Notes: generated by a model not told the origin, from the letters alone. DNA of 64,000 nt from CAIKBL01 sp964555355 (GCA_964555355.1 CAZKRY010000001.1:62001-126000); one strand, 5' to 3'; positions 26,003-34,855 are shown, counted from the first letter of the stretch. Made by a program: numbers and translations.

Positions 26003-26887
26003 ATGTCGGTAATTTCACGTGCGACTACCAGCGACGAACCGTTGTTCGGCGTGTGTCTACTGGCCACCGATCGATCGGTTTCCCCCGCCTTGCTCGCGCG
26101 CGAAGTCGAAGCGCGCGGTTTCGATATGTTGTTTCTGCCAGAGAACAGCCATATTCCGCTCAAACGCAACAAAGAATGGCCGTACGCCGAAGCGTTGCTC
26201 GACCCGTTATCGCGATTGTACGACCCCTTCGTCGCCCTCAGCGCGGCGGCGGCGGTTACTTCGTCGTTGCTACTCGGCTTCGGCGTATGTCTGATGACGC
26301 ATCGTGATCCGATCAACACCGCGAAGGCCGTTGCCTCGCTCGACCTGCTCTCGCGGGGCCGAGTCATTTTTGGCGTCGCCGGCGGCGCGTTGGATGAGGC
26401 GATGCGTAATCACGGATCGCCGTTTAAGCAGCGCTGGAAGATTGTCCGCGAGCGCACCCTCGCGATGAAAGCGATCTGGCGCAACGATGTCGCCGAATAT
26501 CACGGAGAGTTCGTCGATTTCGATCCGATGTGGTCGTTCCCTAAACCCGTGCAAGCGGGCGGACCGCCGGTTTGGATCGGATCGAACTCGAAATGGGTGC
26601 CGGAGCGCGTCGCGGATTACGCCGATGGCTGGATTGTCTATAACGGCCGCTACGAAGGCGATGCGGTGCACGACCTACGGCATGCCTGCGACAAGCGGGG
26701 GCGTAATTTCGCCGATGTGTCGCTCACACTGATGGACGCGCCGTGGGATCCGGGTGAGGCTGTCGGCTTTATCGCGCAAGGCTTTTCTAACCTTGTGTTT
26801 TTAGTCCCGCCGGATGCCAGTGATATTCTCGCCGCGCTCGATAAGCTTGCCGCGGTAGTGACCCACCTGCGAGCGGGTCACGCCTAA
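26003..26887 (+). CDS. LLM-class flavin-dependent oxidoreductase (TIGR03619-like)
   Basis: The 294-residue protein has FGVCLLATDRS, a loop with MLFLPENSHIPL and AVTSSLLLGFGVCLMTHRDPINTAKAVASLDLLSRGRVIFGVAGGALDEAMRNHG, the cofactor-binding barrel segment of the family. It also has GGPPVWIGSNSKWVPERVADYADGW. It resembles probable F420-dependent oxidoreductases of the TIGR03619 kind. The ATG at 26003 is used. It stands alone, divergent from the HpnN-like gene with about 190 bp between. The substrate is unknown. Confidence 0.85.
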   Translation: MSVISRATTSDEPLFGVCLLATDRSVSPALLAREVEARGFDMLFLPENSHIPLKRNKEWPYAEALLDPLSRLYDPFVALSAAAAVTSSLLLGFGVCLMTHRDPINTAKAVASLDLLSRGRVIFGVAGGALDEAMRNHGSPFKQRWKIVRERTLAMKAIWRNDVAEYHGEFVDFDPMWSFPKPVQAGGPPVWIGSNSKWVPERVADYADGWIVYNGRYEGDAVHDLRHACDKRGRNFADVSLTLMDAPWDPGEAVGFIAQGFSNLVFLVPPDASDILAALDKLAAVVTHLRAGHA

Positions 26888-26926
26888 CGCACGCACGGAA
26901 GTCACGCAGTCAACCGCCGAACTTCT

Positions 26927-27535
26927 TTAAGGCGGTTCGTTAAATGCTATTCCTTCATAAACACAGCCTAACGGGCGCGGGACACGCGGTAAAAACTCGG
27001 CGCTTAGATGTTTTAACGACAAGCCGGCGGCGGCAACCGCGTCGTCGATGGCAGCCAGCGGTCGCCGACCGCCACCCATCATCGGTTGTAAAAATCTCAA
27101 CCGTTGCTGCCACCGTACGACTTGTTCGTCACGGCTGTAACCGTATTCCACAAACAACAAGCGACCGCCGAATTTAAGCACGCGATGAATTTCTTGCAGC
27201 GTGCCGGCTAAGTCGGGCGAATGGCCCAGCGCGAAAGTACAGACGACGGTGTCGTACGCGCGATCTTTGAGCGGAAGCGCGAGCAACGAGCCCTGCCGGC
27301 GATCGATCGGAAACGGCAATTGGCGCGCGGCTTGGCGAAAAAGCGCGGGCGACGTGCGCCGTGCCGCGAGCGTGGTCAAGGACGTGATCGCGCGCGGATA
27401 GAAAAAAAGATTCGCGCCGGAATCTCCGCCGAGTTCGAGCACGTGGCCGGTGGCCCCTTCAACCACGCGTTGGCGCAGCGCCGCGGCGCTGCCAAAGCGT
27501 TCTCCGAGATCAATCAAGGTGGATAGCGTTTGCAT
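26927..27535 (-). CDS. Class I SAM-dependent methyltransferase
   Basis: The 202-residue protein has a Rossmann methyltransferase core: GHVLELGGDSGANLFFYP (motif I, GxGxG variant GGDSG), RRQGSLLALPLKDRAYDTVVCTFALGHSPD (motifs II-III) and EIHRVLKFGGRLLFVEYG, the post-III LKPGG-like motif. It resembles small-molecule or phospholipid N-methyltransferases. The substrate is unknown. It lies 14 bp downstream of the Sel1-repeat gene on the same strand, so co-transcription is likely. Confidence 0.83.
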   Translation of the reverse strand: MQTLSTLIDLGERFGSAAALRQRVVEGATGHVLELGGDSGANLFFYPRAITSLTTLAARRTSPALFRQAARQLPFPIDRRQGSLLALPLKDRAYDTVVCTFALGHSPDLAGTLQEIHRVLKFGGRLLFVEYGYSRDEQVVRWQQRLRFLQPMMGGGRRPLAAIDDAVAAAGLSLKHLSAEFLPRVPRPLGCVYEGIAFNEPP

Positions 27536-27549
27536 GGAGCGATCGATAG

Positions 27550-28680
27550 TTAGTTATTGTGAGGTGAGTCTGTGTGCGGTGGCGGTGCGAGACCCGCATT
27601 GCGATAGATGGCAGCCAGACGATCGCGCGCACCGGCATGGCCCTGCTGGGCGGCTTCGCGTAGCCAAGTGATCCCCGCCGCCTCGTCAGCGACCACGCCA
27701 GCGCCTTGAAAATAAGCGTCGGCGAGCGCGAATTGCGCATCCGCATGGCCAGCTTCCGCCGCGCGTTGCAGCCACATCAGGGCTTCGCCTTGGGTGTCGG
27801 CATCGAAGCCCGCGGTTTTCAATAGTTCCGCGAGCAGATACTGCGCGTCGCGATTGCCTTCGTCAGCCAGCACAACGAGCGCCGCGCGCGCGGCCGCGGT
27901 GTCGCCGGCGGCGAGCAACGCCTGAGCGTCCGCAAGCGCGGGGGTGTTCGGCGCCGGTGTGGCATCTGGTACGTGGAAAGCACCGCTCGTCGATGGCGTA
28001 GTGGGTCCCTTGGCGTCCTGTCCAGGCACGTTATTGACTTGGATGCCGTGCGCGCGCGCGAATTCGATCGCCCGATATTCGTCTTCCGAGAGCGCGGCCG
28101 GTACTGATCTAACGTACTCGGGATCTGGCGTGCCAGTGGGCGGCGAAAGCGACGTATTTGGGGTGACTTCGGCGGGCGGCGTCGGCGTGGCTTCATCGGA
28201 CGGCGGATTAACCCCCGCCGCGCGATAAAATTCATTGACGTTTTTGTGCGCGAGCGGGTGCCCCTGCGCCGCGGCTTGGCGATAGTAAGTAAACGCCCAA
28301 TCGTCGTCTTGCGGCACACCCTCGCCGAGTAAATAAAGATTGCCCAAGCTGTACTGAGCCTCGGCATCGCCGGTCTTGGCGGCCTGCGAAAAATACGCGA
28401 CCGCACGCGGCAAATCACGCGGCGTGCCCTCGCCCTTTTGCAACAATTTCGCGAGACGCACCATGGCACGGAGATCTCCACCGTCGGCCAGCGTCGTGTA
28501 AATCGGGATGGCACTCGCATAGTCGCCGCGGCGTAACGCGCTCTCGGCGTCTTCAAAATTGACCGCGAAAGCATTCGCGCCGCTTAGCATGGCGGTTAGC
28601 ATCAGCAACGCGCGGCCGCTCTGTCGAATTGGGGCGAGGAAGAAAAAAATTTTAATCGCGCGGATAGTCTGAGCAATCAC
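27550..28680 (-). CDS. Sel1-like repeat (TPR-type) protein, probably exported
   Basis: The protein has an N-terminal hydrophobic segment with a signal peptide ending GANAFA. Sel1-like repeats follow: DYASAIPIYTTLADGGD, RAVAYFSQAAKTGDAEAQYSLGNLYLLGEGV and WAFTYYRQAAAQGHPLAH, and near the C-terminus EALMWLQRAAEAGHADAQFALADAYFQGAG and ITWLREAAQQGHAGA. A Pro/Thr-rich linker separates the two blocks. Such scaffolds mediate protein contacts. The start is uncertain: GTG at 28680, TTG at 28716 or ATG at 28602. I chose the GTG, since the ATG gives a signal peptide lacking a basic N-region. Confidence 0.8.
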   Translation of the reverse strand: MIAQTIRAIKIFFFLAPIRQSGRALLMLTAMLSGANAFAVNFEDAESALRRGDYASAIPIYTTLADGGDLRAMVRLAKLLQKGEGTPRDLPRAVAYFSQAAKTGDAEAQYSLGNLYLLGEGVPQDDDWAFTYYRQAAAQGHPLAHKNVNEFYRAAGVNPPSDEATPTPPAEVTPNTSLSPPTGTPDPEYVRSVPAALSEDEYRAIEFARAHGIQVNNVPGQDAKGPTTPSTSGAFHVPDATPAPNTPALADAQALLAAGDTAAARAALVVLADEGNRDAQYLLAELLKTAGFDADTQGEALMWLQRAAEAGHADAQFALADAYFQGAGVVADEAAGITWLREAAQQGHAGARDRLAAIYRNAGLAPPPHTDSPHNN

Positions 28681-28754
28681 CGGCGCGATTATAGGCAGGG
28701 CACCGCAGGCTGCCAATGCAAGGCGGCGCTCGCGGTGATGTTTGAAGCGTTTTC

Positions 28755-29417
28755 CTAGCCGAACTGCATGCGCCGCACGCCGCGGCCGCGAATACCTATT
28801 AAAACGATGTTTTTGCCGAGCACTGTGACTTGTTTGTGGTCTTCCATTTCCTTCAGCACTTTGCCGACCATCTCACGTGAACACCCGACCAGTCGCGCCA
28901 GCTCTTGACGCGTGACCCGTACTTGCATGCCATCGGGATGGGTCATCGAATCCGGTTGATCACTCAAATCGAGTAAGGTGCGTGCGACACGTCCGTAGAC
29001 ATCCATGAACGCGAGGTCGCCGAGTTTGCGGTTGGTATTACGCAAGCGGCGTGCAAGCTGTGAGGTCATGCAGGTGAGCAAGCGTGGATACAGATCCGTG
29101 AGGGTCTTGAGTTTGGCGTAGCTTATTTGGGCGACTTCGCATTCGTTACGCGCGCGCACCAGCGCCGAGCGATGACCATCCTCCGCGAACAAACCAATCT
29201 CGCCGAAGAATTCGCCCCCATTGAGGTAGGCGAGCACAATCTCGTGCCCTTTATCGTCTTCGAGGAGCACCGTGACGGAGCCACTGATGATGTAGAACAG
29301 CTCATCCGCGCGATCCCCTTGGCGGATGATCGCCGACTTGGGGGGATAGCGCCGCCGGTGACAGTGCGTCAGAAACGGCTGAATGCACTCCGTCATGCTC
29401 AATGCGTCCAACGCCAT
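28755..29417 (-). CDS. Crp/Vfr/Clp-type global transcriptional regulator
   Basis: The 220-residue protein aligns along its length with the CRP group. The cyclic-nucleotide domain has GGEFFGEIGLFAEDGHRSALVRA (Glu, Arg and Ser ligands of the phosphate cassette). The middle helix is RRLRNTNRKLGDLAFMDVYGRVARTLLDL, and the helix-turn-helix is VTRQELARLVGCSREMVGKVLKEMED. A Thr-Asn replaces the Thr-Ser that contacts cAMP in E. coli, similar to the Vfr/Clp group, so the ligand could be cAMP or c-di-GMP. The ATG at 29417 has GAAGGAA upstream. It is divergent from groES. Confidence 0.9.
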   Translation of the reverse strand: MALDALSMTECIQPFLTHCHRRRYPPKSAIIRQGDRADELFYIISGSVTVLLEDDKGHEIVLAYLNGGEFFGEIGLFAEDGHRSALVRARNECEVAQISYAKLKTLTDLYPRLLTCMTSQLARRLRNTNRKLGDLAFMDVYGRVARTLLDLSDQPDSMTHPDGMQVRVTRQELARLVGCSREMVGKVLKEMEDHKQVTVLGKNIVLIGIRGRGVRRMQFG

Positions 29418-29689
29418 GGATTCCTTCACCGTGATTGAATTTTCCGATTCGGTTGCATCGGCACCTCTATCTATAGCTTTATTCCCGGCCTCCCAATACA
29501 GGGGCGTATCCTGATTACACAAAGTTCGTGAGGTCGGTCACGGTTTAATTGTTAAATGTGGTGTTAACCACGCATTTCAGCGGCGGCGCACACGGACCCG
29601 AACCGGTTTCGGGGCTGACGCCGAAGGTCCTCCACGGGCCGGTTTCGAGCGAACCGTCGCGAAGAATCCAAAAAAACTACCGCTCCAGG

Positions 29690-29720
29690 CTTGAAACTAG
29701 ACCCCTGCCGCCCCTACTAT
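29690..29720 (+). promoter_or_regulatory. Sigma32 (heat-shock) promoter of groESL
   Basis: CTTGAAA at 29690-29696 is an exact match to the sigma32 -35 element. It is followed by a 14-base spacer and CCCCTACTAT (29711-29720), close to CCCCATNT. The promoter is placed about 80 bp before the groES start codon and runs directly into the CIRCE site. Confidence 0.85.
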
Positions 29721-29746
29721 TAGCACTACTCAATGTCGAGTGCTAA
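29720..29746 (+). promoter_or_regulatory. CIRCE operator (HrcA-binding inverted repeat) of groESL
   Basis: The site is TTAGCACTA, a nine-base spacer, then GAGTGCTAA. Compared with the consensus TTAGCACTC-N9-GAGTGCTAA there is one mismatch. HrcA would bind here and repress groESL. It starts on the last base of the sigma32-type promoter, so positive heat-shock control and HrcA repression are probably combined. Confidence 0.9.
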
Positions 29747-29798
29747 TAGGAACCCCTATTGGCATCAATCCCTAAAGAGTCAGTTTGGAGGTAGAACC

Positions 29799-30086
29799 AT
29801 GAAAGTGCGCCCATTGCATGACCGTGTGCTGATTAAGCGCCTGGAAGAAGAGAAAACCACCGCCGGCGGGATCGTGATCCCGGATACCGCGGCGGAAAAA
29901 CCGATCAAAGGCGAAGTTGTCGCCGTCGGTAACGGCAAAATCCTGGAAAACGGCCAGGTTCGCATGCTCGACGTCAAAGTCGGCGACAAGGTGCTGTTCG
30001 GCAAGTACTCCGGAACGGAAGTCAAAGTCGAAGGCGTCGAATATGTCGTGATGCGCGAAGACGACATCATGGCGGTTATCGCCTAA
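29799..30086 (+). CDS. groES: Co-chaperonin GroES
   Basis: The 95-residue protein is GroES: KVRPLHDRVLIKRLEEEKTTAGGIVIPDTAAEKP includes the mobile loop, and VGDKVLFGKYSGTEVKVEGVEYVVMREDDIMAVI is the C-terminal strand set. It caps GroEL rings. I take the ATG at 29799 after a GGAGG ribosome site. An upstream in-frame extension is not conserved. It is 42 bp before groEL and is driven by the sigma32-type promoter plus CIRCE. Confidence 0.98.
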   Translation: MKVRPLHDRVLIKRLEEEKTTAGGIVIPDTAAEKPIKGEVVAVGNGKILENGQVRMLDVKVGDKVLFGKYSGTEVKVEGVEYVVMREDDIMAVIA

Positions 30087-30128
30087 CGCCACTGTCGTTA
30101 CAGTTCAATCGTTTAAGAGGAATTATCA

Positions 30129-31766
30129 ATGGCTGCTAAAGACGTACGCTTTTCCGACGACGCCCGCGCGCGGCTCGCCCGCGGGGTCAATATCCTGGCT
30201 AATGCTGTTAAGCAAACCCTCGGCCCGAAAGGCCGTAATGTCGTGCTCGAAAAGAGCTTCGGCGCGCCGACCGTCACCAAAGACGGCGTATCCGTCGCCA
30301 AGGAAATCGAGCTCGAAGATAAATTCGAAAACATGGGCGCGCAGATGGTGAAGGAAGTCGCCTCCAAGACTTCCGACGTCGCCGGCGACGGCACCACCAC
30401 TGCCACTGTGTTGGCGCAAGCGATTGTGCGCGAAGGTCTGAAGGCCGTTACCGCCGGTAACAACCCGATGGACATCAAGCGCGGCATCGACAAAGCCGTG
30501 ACCGCGGCGGTCGCCGAACTGCAAGCGATTTCCAAACCTTGCACGGACAGCAAAGCCATCGCGCAGGTCGGCACCATCTCCGCCAACTCTGACCACAGCA
30601 TCGGCGAAATCATCGCCCGTGCGATGGACAAGGTAGGTAAAGAAGGTGTCATCACCGTTGAAGAAGGTTCTGGTCTCGACAACGAACTCGACATCGTCGA
30701 AGGCATGCAGTTCGACCGCGGTTACCTGTCGCCGTACTTCATCAATAACCAAGAAGCGATGAATGTCGAACTCGACAATCCGCTGATTCTGGTTCACGAC
30801 AAGAAGATTTCGAACATCCGCGATTTACTTCCGGTGCTCGAAGGGGTGGCCAAATCCGGTCGCGCGCTGCTCATCATCGCCGAAGACGTAGAAGGCGAAG
30901 CGTTGGCGACCTTGGTCGTTAACAACATGCGCGGCATTGTCAAAGTCTCCGCCGTCAAGGCGCCGGGCTTCGGCGATCGCCGTAAAGCAATGCTCGAAGA
31001 TATCGCCATTCTGACCGGCGGCACGGTGATTTCCGACGAAGTGGGCTTGAGCCTCGAAAAGGCCGACCTCAAAGACCTCGGCAATGCCAAGAAAGTCCAG
31101 ATCACCAAAGAGAACACCACCATCATCGATGGCTCAGGCGATCAGAAGGCGATCGAAGGCCGCGTGCAGCAGATCCGCACGCAGATCGAAGAAACCACTT
31201 CCGACTACGACCGTGAAAAGCTGCAAGAACGTGTCGCCAAGCTTGCGGGCGGCGTTGCCGTTATCAAAGTCGGTGCCGCCACCGAAGTCGAAATGAAGGA
31301 AAAGAAGGCTCGCGTCGAAGATGCGCTGCATTCTACCCGTGCGGCCGTGGAAGAAGGCGTGGTCCCGGGCGGTGGCGTGGCGCTACTGCGTGCGCAAGGC
31401 AAGGCCAAGGCCGTTAAAGGCGACAACCAAGATCAACAAATCGGCGTCAACATTCTGGTGCGTGCGCTGGAAGAACCGATTCGCATGATCGTGGCCAATG
31501 CCGGTGAAGAGCCGTCAGTCGTTGTCAACAAAGTGGTCGAAGGCAAAGGCAACTACGGTTACAACGCACAAACCGGCGAATACGGCGACATGATCGCGAT
31601 GGGCATCCTGGATCCAACCAAGGTCGCCCGTTATGCGTTGCAGAACGCCGCGTCGGTCGCGAGTTTAATCCTGACCACCGAGTGCATGGTCGCGGAAGCG
31701 CCGAAGAAAGACGCTGGCCACAACCATCCGCCGATGCCGCCGGGCGGCGACATGGGCATGATGTAA
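30129..31766 (+). CDS. groEL: Chaperonin GroEL
   Basis: The 545-residue protein is a textbook 60-kDa chaperonin with VLEKSFGAPTVTKDGV, VAGDGTTTATVLAQAI (ATP site), the apical KISNIRDLLPVLE region and the C-terminal GGM-rich tail ending GGDMGMM. It forms the 14-mer folding chamber in the cytoplasm. A RAGGAATT ribosome site precedes the ATG, and a rho-independent terminator follows 25 bp after the stop. Confidence 0.99.
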   Translation: MAAKDVRFSDDARARLARGVNILANAVKQTLGPKGRNVVLEKSFGAPTVTKDGVSVAKEIELEDKFENMGAQMVKEVASKTSDVAGDGTTTATVLAQAIVREGLKAVTAGNNPMDIKRGIDKAVTAAVAELQAISKPCTDSKAIAQVGTISANSDHSIGEIIARAMDKVGKEGVITVEEGSGLDNELDIVEGMQFDRGYLSPYFINNQEAMNVELDNPLILVHDKKISNIRDLLPVLEGVAKSGRALLIIAEDVEGEALATLVVNNMRGIVKVSAVKAPGFGDRRKAMLEDIAILTGGTVISDEVGLSLEKADLKDLGNAKKVQITKENTTIIDGSGDQKAIEGRVQQIRTQIEETTSDYDREKLQERVAKLAGGVAVIKVGAATEVEMKEKKARVEDALHSTRAAVEEGVVPGGGVALLRAQGKAKAVKGDNQDQQIGVNILVRALEEPIRMIVANAGEEPSVVVNKVVEGKGNYGYNAQTGEYGDMIAMGILDPTKVARYALQNAASVASLILTTECMVAEAPKKDAGHNHPPMPPGGDMGMM

Positions 31767-31790
31767 TCTCGCGCTCCGCGTTGAGAATTG

Positions 31791-31820
31791 GAAAGCCCCG
31801 CTCTGCGGGGCTTTCTATTT
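31791..31820 (+). terminator. Rho-independent terminator after groEL
   Basis: GAAAGCCCCGC, a three-base loop, and GCGGGGCTTTC form a perfect 11-bp stem followed by a T-rich tail (TATTT). It closes the groESL transcript. Confidence 0.9.
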
Positions 31821-32007
31821 CACGGCACAAAGTGTCGCTCCGCGGCGACCATCCGTACTTATGCATTGAACGATCCGCGATGCTTGCGGCACGCGAGTCA
31901 TTACCGCTCTCGACCACGCACCTCCCTAGCGTGACGCACGTCTAATTTTTGCGTGCATTAGCAGCAGCAGCGTTGGGCTGCTACGCGCTGTTCAATTGGT
32001 TTTCCCC

Positions 32008-32024
32008 TTGGCAAGCTTCTTGCG
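32008..32024 (+). promoter_or_regulatory. Candidate sigma54 (RpoN) promoter
   Basis: TTGGCAAG followed four bases on by TTGC matches the -24 GG / -12 GC pattern (consensus YTGGCACGRNNNTTGCW). The spacing between GG and GC is correct, with three mismatches outside the core. A transcript starting near 32035 would include the ATG at 32117. No enhancer-binding site was identified. This is an inference from one sequence match. Confidence 0.5.
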
Positions 32025-32116
32025 AGTAAAGATTTGAACGTGGGCGGCCGGGCCATCAAGTCCGTTACCGACAACGCCGATAACCAATTGAACGAGTGCT
32101 GACACGAGGTGACGCG

Positions 32117-32740
32117 ATGCCAAGCGGTTCCCCGATCCTAACGGACGTCAATATTCACGATTATTTTCGCGATCAACTGCACGCAAGCATCGCGCACCAA
32201 CATGTGGCGGTCGGCCCGCCAACGGTGCAATACCTGACACGGTTGCTCGCTGAATTCACCGCGTCGAGCCAGCTTTTTACGCCAACCGAAAATGGTTGCG
32301 AACTCAAGCCTCTGGCACTGCACTACGCCGACGCCGTGTATGCCGACGGCGTACACGCGCGCAATCTCGCGCTGAAGCGGCTGGGTGATATCGCACTGTT
32401 TATTGCCGGGGTGTTCTCTGGCAGCCTCGCGCGTAAAATCGTGGATGTGGATTATTACGCCGCGATGGGTGGCGGCGCCTATCGACATCTACACGACCTG
32501 TGCAGCGCGCAATTCAATTTAGGGGAAACCCCGCTGCCGTTCGCCGAACTCGCCGAAAAATTTCTGGCGATCGTCGATGTGCTGTCGGAAGTCGCCGAGG
32601 AATCGCACTTAGGGGCGAAGCCCGATGTGCTCCGCGAATTCGAACTGTGGATGCGCACCGGCAGCCCGCGCGCCCGCCAACAACTCATCCGCCGCGGCAT
32701 CGCACCGACCAACGAGATGCTGAGCCGCGCTCGCCACTAA
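32117..32740 (+). CDS. Conserved helical protein of unknown function (first of a pair)
   Basis: This 207-residue protein has helical, acidic and leucine-rich text. It includes LKRLGDIALFIAGVFSGSLARKIVDVDYYAAMGGGAYRHL and LAEKFLAIVDVLSEVAEESHL in the last third. I recall a family with this pattern in several proteobacteria, usually beside a gene like the next one, but without known function. There is no signal peptide or strong membrane helix, so it is probably cytoplasmic. I use the ATG at 32117 with GAGGTG upstream. A GTG at 32096 would add seven residues. It sits 14 bp before the next gene, behind the sigma54-like site. Confidence 0.68.
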   Translation: MPSGSPILTDVNIHDYFRDQLHASIAHQHVAVGPPTVQYLTRLLAEFTASSQLFTPTENGCELKPLALHYADAVYADGVHARNLALKRLGDIALFIAGVFSGSLARKIVDVDYYAAMGGGAYRHLHDLCSAQFNLGETPLPFAELAEKFLAIVDVLSEVAEESHLGAKPDVLREFELWMRTGSPRARQQLIRRGIAPTNEMLSRARH

Positions 32741-32753
32741 GCGATTTCGCGCC

Positions 32754-33416
32754 ATGGTGCTGCAACAGATCCACAGCGAACTCGCAACGATTTACGCGAC
32801 GCCCGTATGCCCCGACGTACAGGATTTCGTAATTACCGACGCTAATCTCGCGGCCTCATTGACCCCTTCAGACGCCGCATGTGGTAATCAAGAGCGATTG
32901 TTGGTGCAAGATACGCCGGACGGCGCTTTCCTCTCATTGTATATCGATGACGCGATCGTGCGCGCACTCACCGATGACGATCCGACGACCTATTTGCACG
33001 AAGGCAATTTCGAATCGTTCTTGATCGCACTCGAAGGCATTAGCCATCTGAACTATGCACTGTGGCACGGCGAACGCGCCGAATCAGTCACGCCGTTCGA
33101 ACTCGAGCTACAAGCAGAAATCGATAAATATGTCGCGTGCGCCAAGCTATTCGCCGCTCAACAAGACGGCGCGATCCCAAGTGCGCTCCATCACGTGCTA
33201 TTCAACGGCTGGCGGCTCGATGACACGCTTGATGCCGAAACCCAAACTCGCTACATGGATGCTAATTACTTTGCCGCCAAATATTGTGCGAATTTGAGAC
33301 GTCGCTTTCCGGGACTTCATCACCAACCGTCGTATCTGCGGGAGCTACGCGCGTTCTACCGCCTCTCCAGAAATCAGAAAGTTAGCCGTATTCGCACAGT
33401 TGGGTGTATTCACTAA
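32754..33416 (+). CDS. Conserved protein of unknown function (second of a pair)
   Basis: The 220-residue protein has an acidic middle section (FLIALEGISHLNYALWHGER, then FELELQAEIDKYVACAKLFAAQQ) and a C-terminal Arg-rich part (YCANLRRRFPGLHHQPSYLRELRAFYRLS). I do not know a function. It shares no obvious motif with enzymes. It follows the preceding unknown gene at 13 bp, so the two are very likely an operon. The pair may form a complex. It is convergent with an FmdB-like gene. Confidence 0.65.
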   Translation: MVLQQIHSELATIYATPVCPDVQDFVITDANLAASLTPSDAACGNQERLLVQDTPDGAFLSLYIDDAIVRALTDDDPTTYLHEGNFESFLIALEGISHLNYALWHGERAESVTPFELELQAEIDKYVACAKLFAAQQDGAIPSALHHVLFNGWRLDDTLDAETQTRYMDANYFAAKYCANLRRRFPGLHHQPSYLRELRAFYRLSRNQKVSRIRTVGCIH

Positions 33417-33429
33417 CGCCGAGTTGAAA

Positions 33430-33771
33430 TCAGTCCGAGATCTTTTTGTGAATTTCCGGCAGTGTGTTGGGATCTCCCGCTCGCATATAGCGCGACTCCT
33501 TACCGGTACGGGTGACGTTTTCGTAAACGCCGTCATCACGTTTGACGAGTTTGGTGAACCCCATGTTTTTTAATCCCGCGTTGCCAACCGGCACCGCGAT
33601 CCCTGGCGGCACCGAATGCACCTTGCGTACCGGTGCGAGGAAATCCGTGTCGCCCATGGTGTACTGCGCGGCATAACACACTTCTCCCCACGTGGTGAGC
33701 TCAACTTCGATGCCGTGTTTGACGGTGACGGTCAGCCCATTGGTTTCACAGTAATAATCGTAAGATGGCAT
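33430..33771 (-). CDS. FmdB-like zinc-ribbon small protein
   Basis: The 113-residue protein begins PSYDYYCETNGLTVTVKHGIEVELTTWGEVCY, which matches the N-terminal pattern of the FmdB-type regulatory zinc-ribbon family (PTYDYRC, VxVxHxM...TWGELC). Only two of the usual cysteines are obvious (in YYCET and EVCYAA), so zinc binding is uncertain. Its role is unknown. It lies 91 bp downstream of the GFA-nitroreductase gene on the same strand and could share its transcript. Confidence 0.7.
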   Translation of the reverse strand: MPSYDYYCETNGLTVTVKHGIEVELTTWGEVCYAAQYTMGDTDFLAPVRKVHSVPPGIAVPVGNAGLKNMGFTKLVKRDDGVYENVTRTGKESRYMRAGDPNTLPEIHKKISD

Positions 33772-33862
33772 AGTCCGTTCCGGGTGAGTTCCTGAGCTTA
33801 GGTGTAGAAGCGGAACGCACGCTTGCCAAGCGACTCACGTCCCGAAACCGCCGAGCGGTACC

Positions 33863-34852
33863 TTAGAGGCCCGTGAACGGTTGTCCAAAGCGATCGGAAA
33901 ACACAAATTCGGCATAACCGACGCGCGTGCGATCCGCGCGATTTTTCTCGGCGGTGCCCACTGGCAAACGGGTTGGATCACCCACAAAGCCAAGCGCCAT
34001 GACGCAAATCGCCGCATAGCCGTCCGGGACTTGCAGACTTGCGGCCGCGTTAGCCGCATCAAACCCCGCCATTTGATGCGCAACCAGTTCGAGTTCGGTG
34101 GCGGCCAACAACATCGCACCCACGGCCTGCCCAACGTCGTACCACGCATGGCGGTGAGGCGCTTGATTATGGCGAAACTGTTGGCGCGCGAGGACCAAGA
34201 TCAGCAATGGACTGGTGGCCGCCCACGCCTGGTTTTGGGGGAGCAGCGCCGCCAATAGCGCCTTATAAGCGTCACTCGCGGCGCGCGTGACGATAAATGC
34301 CCACGGCTGATCGTTGTAACAGGACGGCGCCCATCGAGCGGCGTGAAATAACTGTGCGAGCAGTGCATCCGATACCGGCGCTGCGCCAAACGCTCGCGGA
34401 CTCCATCGCGCATCAACCAGCGCACGCGTATTTGTCGCCGGTGGCTCGACGTTGGCGGCAAGCGGCGCGAGCGAGCTCACGGCGTCTTCCCAGTGTTGGC
34501 CATCGAATAGGGTAACGTTGACATGCGTAATGTGCGTCCGCTCAAGGCAGCGGACATTGATGCTATAACCATCCGGATGGGAACGGGGTACGTAAAATGA
34601 CTTGATACCGCAATGTCGGCAAAACAAATGTTGCGCGACGCCAGTGTTGAAAGTGTAGGTGCTTAACGCATCGCTGCCGCTTAAGAGTTTGAAGCGGTCC
34701 CGCGGCACCATTAAATGGAGATAACCCGCGCGCGCGCAAATACTGCAATTGCATTCCACCGCATCGATGATCGTCGGTGCTTCCACCAGGAATTTCACTG
34801 CGCCGCAATGGCAGCTTCCGTGGTGCGCAAACAAATCAGTTGGACTGTGCAT
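33863..34852 (-). CDS. Fusion protein: GFA/CENP-V zinc domain plus nitroreductase domain
   Basis: The 329-residue frame joins two families without a stop. Residues 1-125 are a GFA domain (glutathione-dependent formaldehyde-activating enzyme/CENP-V): GSCHCG (C14, C16), ECNCSICA (C34, C36, C39) and FCRHCG (C78, C81) give the two zinc sites. Residues about 141-325 are a nitroreductase-like flavoprotein: RALVDARWSPRAF, LFHAARWAPSCYNDQPWAFIV, and the C-terminal YAAICVMALGFVGDP. GFA proteins bind glutathione adducts, and nitroreductases reduce nitro or enone groups with FMN. The combination is unusual to me. It starts 3 bp after the NrtS-like gene. Confidence 0.85.
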   Translation of the reverse strand: MHSPTDLFAHHGSCHCGAVKFLVEAPTIIDAVECNCSICARAGYLHLMVPRDRFKLLSGSDALSTYTFNTGVAQHLFCRHCGIKSFYVPRSHPDGYSINVRCLERTHITHVNVTLFDGQHWEDAVSSLAPLAANVEPPATNTRALVDARWSPRAFGAAPVSDALLAQLFHAARWAPSCYNDQPWAFIVTRAASDAYKALLAALLPQNQAWAATSPLLILVLARQQFRHNQAPHRHAWYDVGQAVGAMLLAATELELVAHQMAGFDAANAAASLQVPDGYAAICVMALGFVGDPTRLPVGTAEKNRADRTRVGYAEFVFSDRFGQPFTGL

Positions 34853-34855
34853 ACG

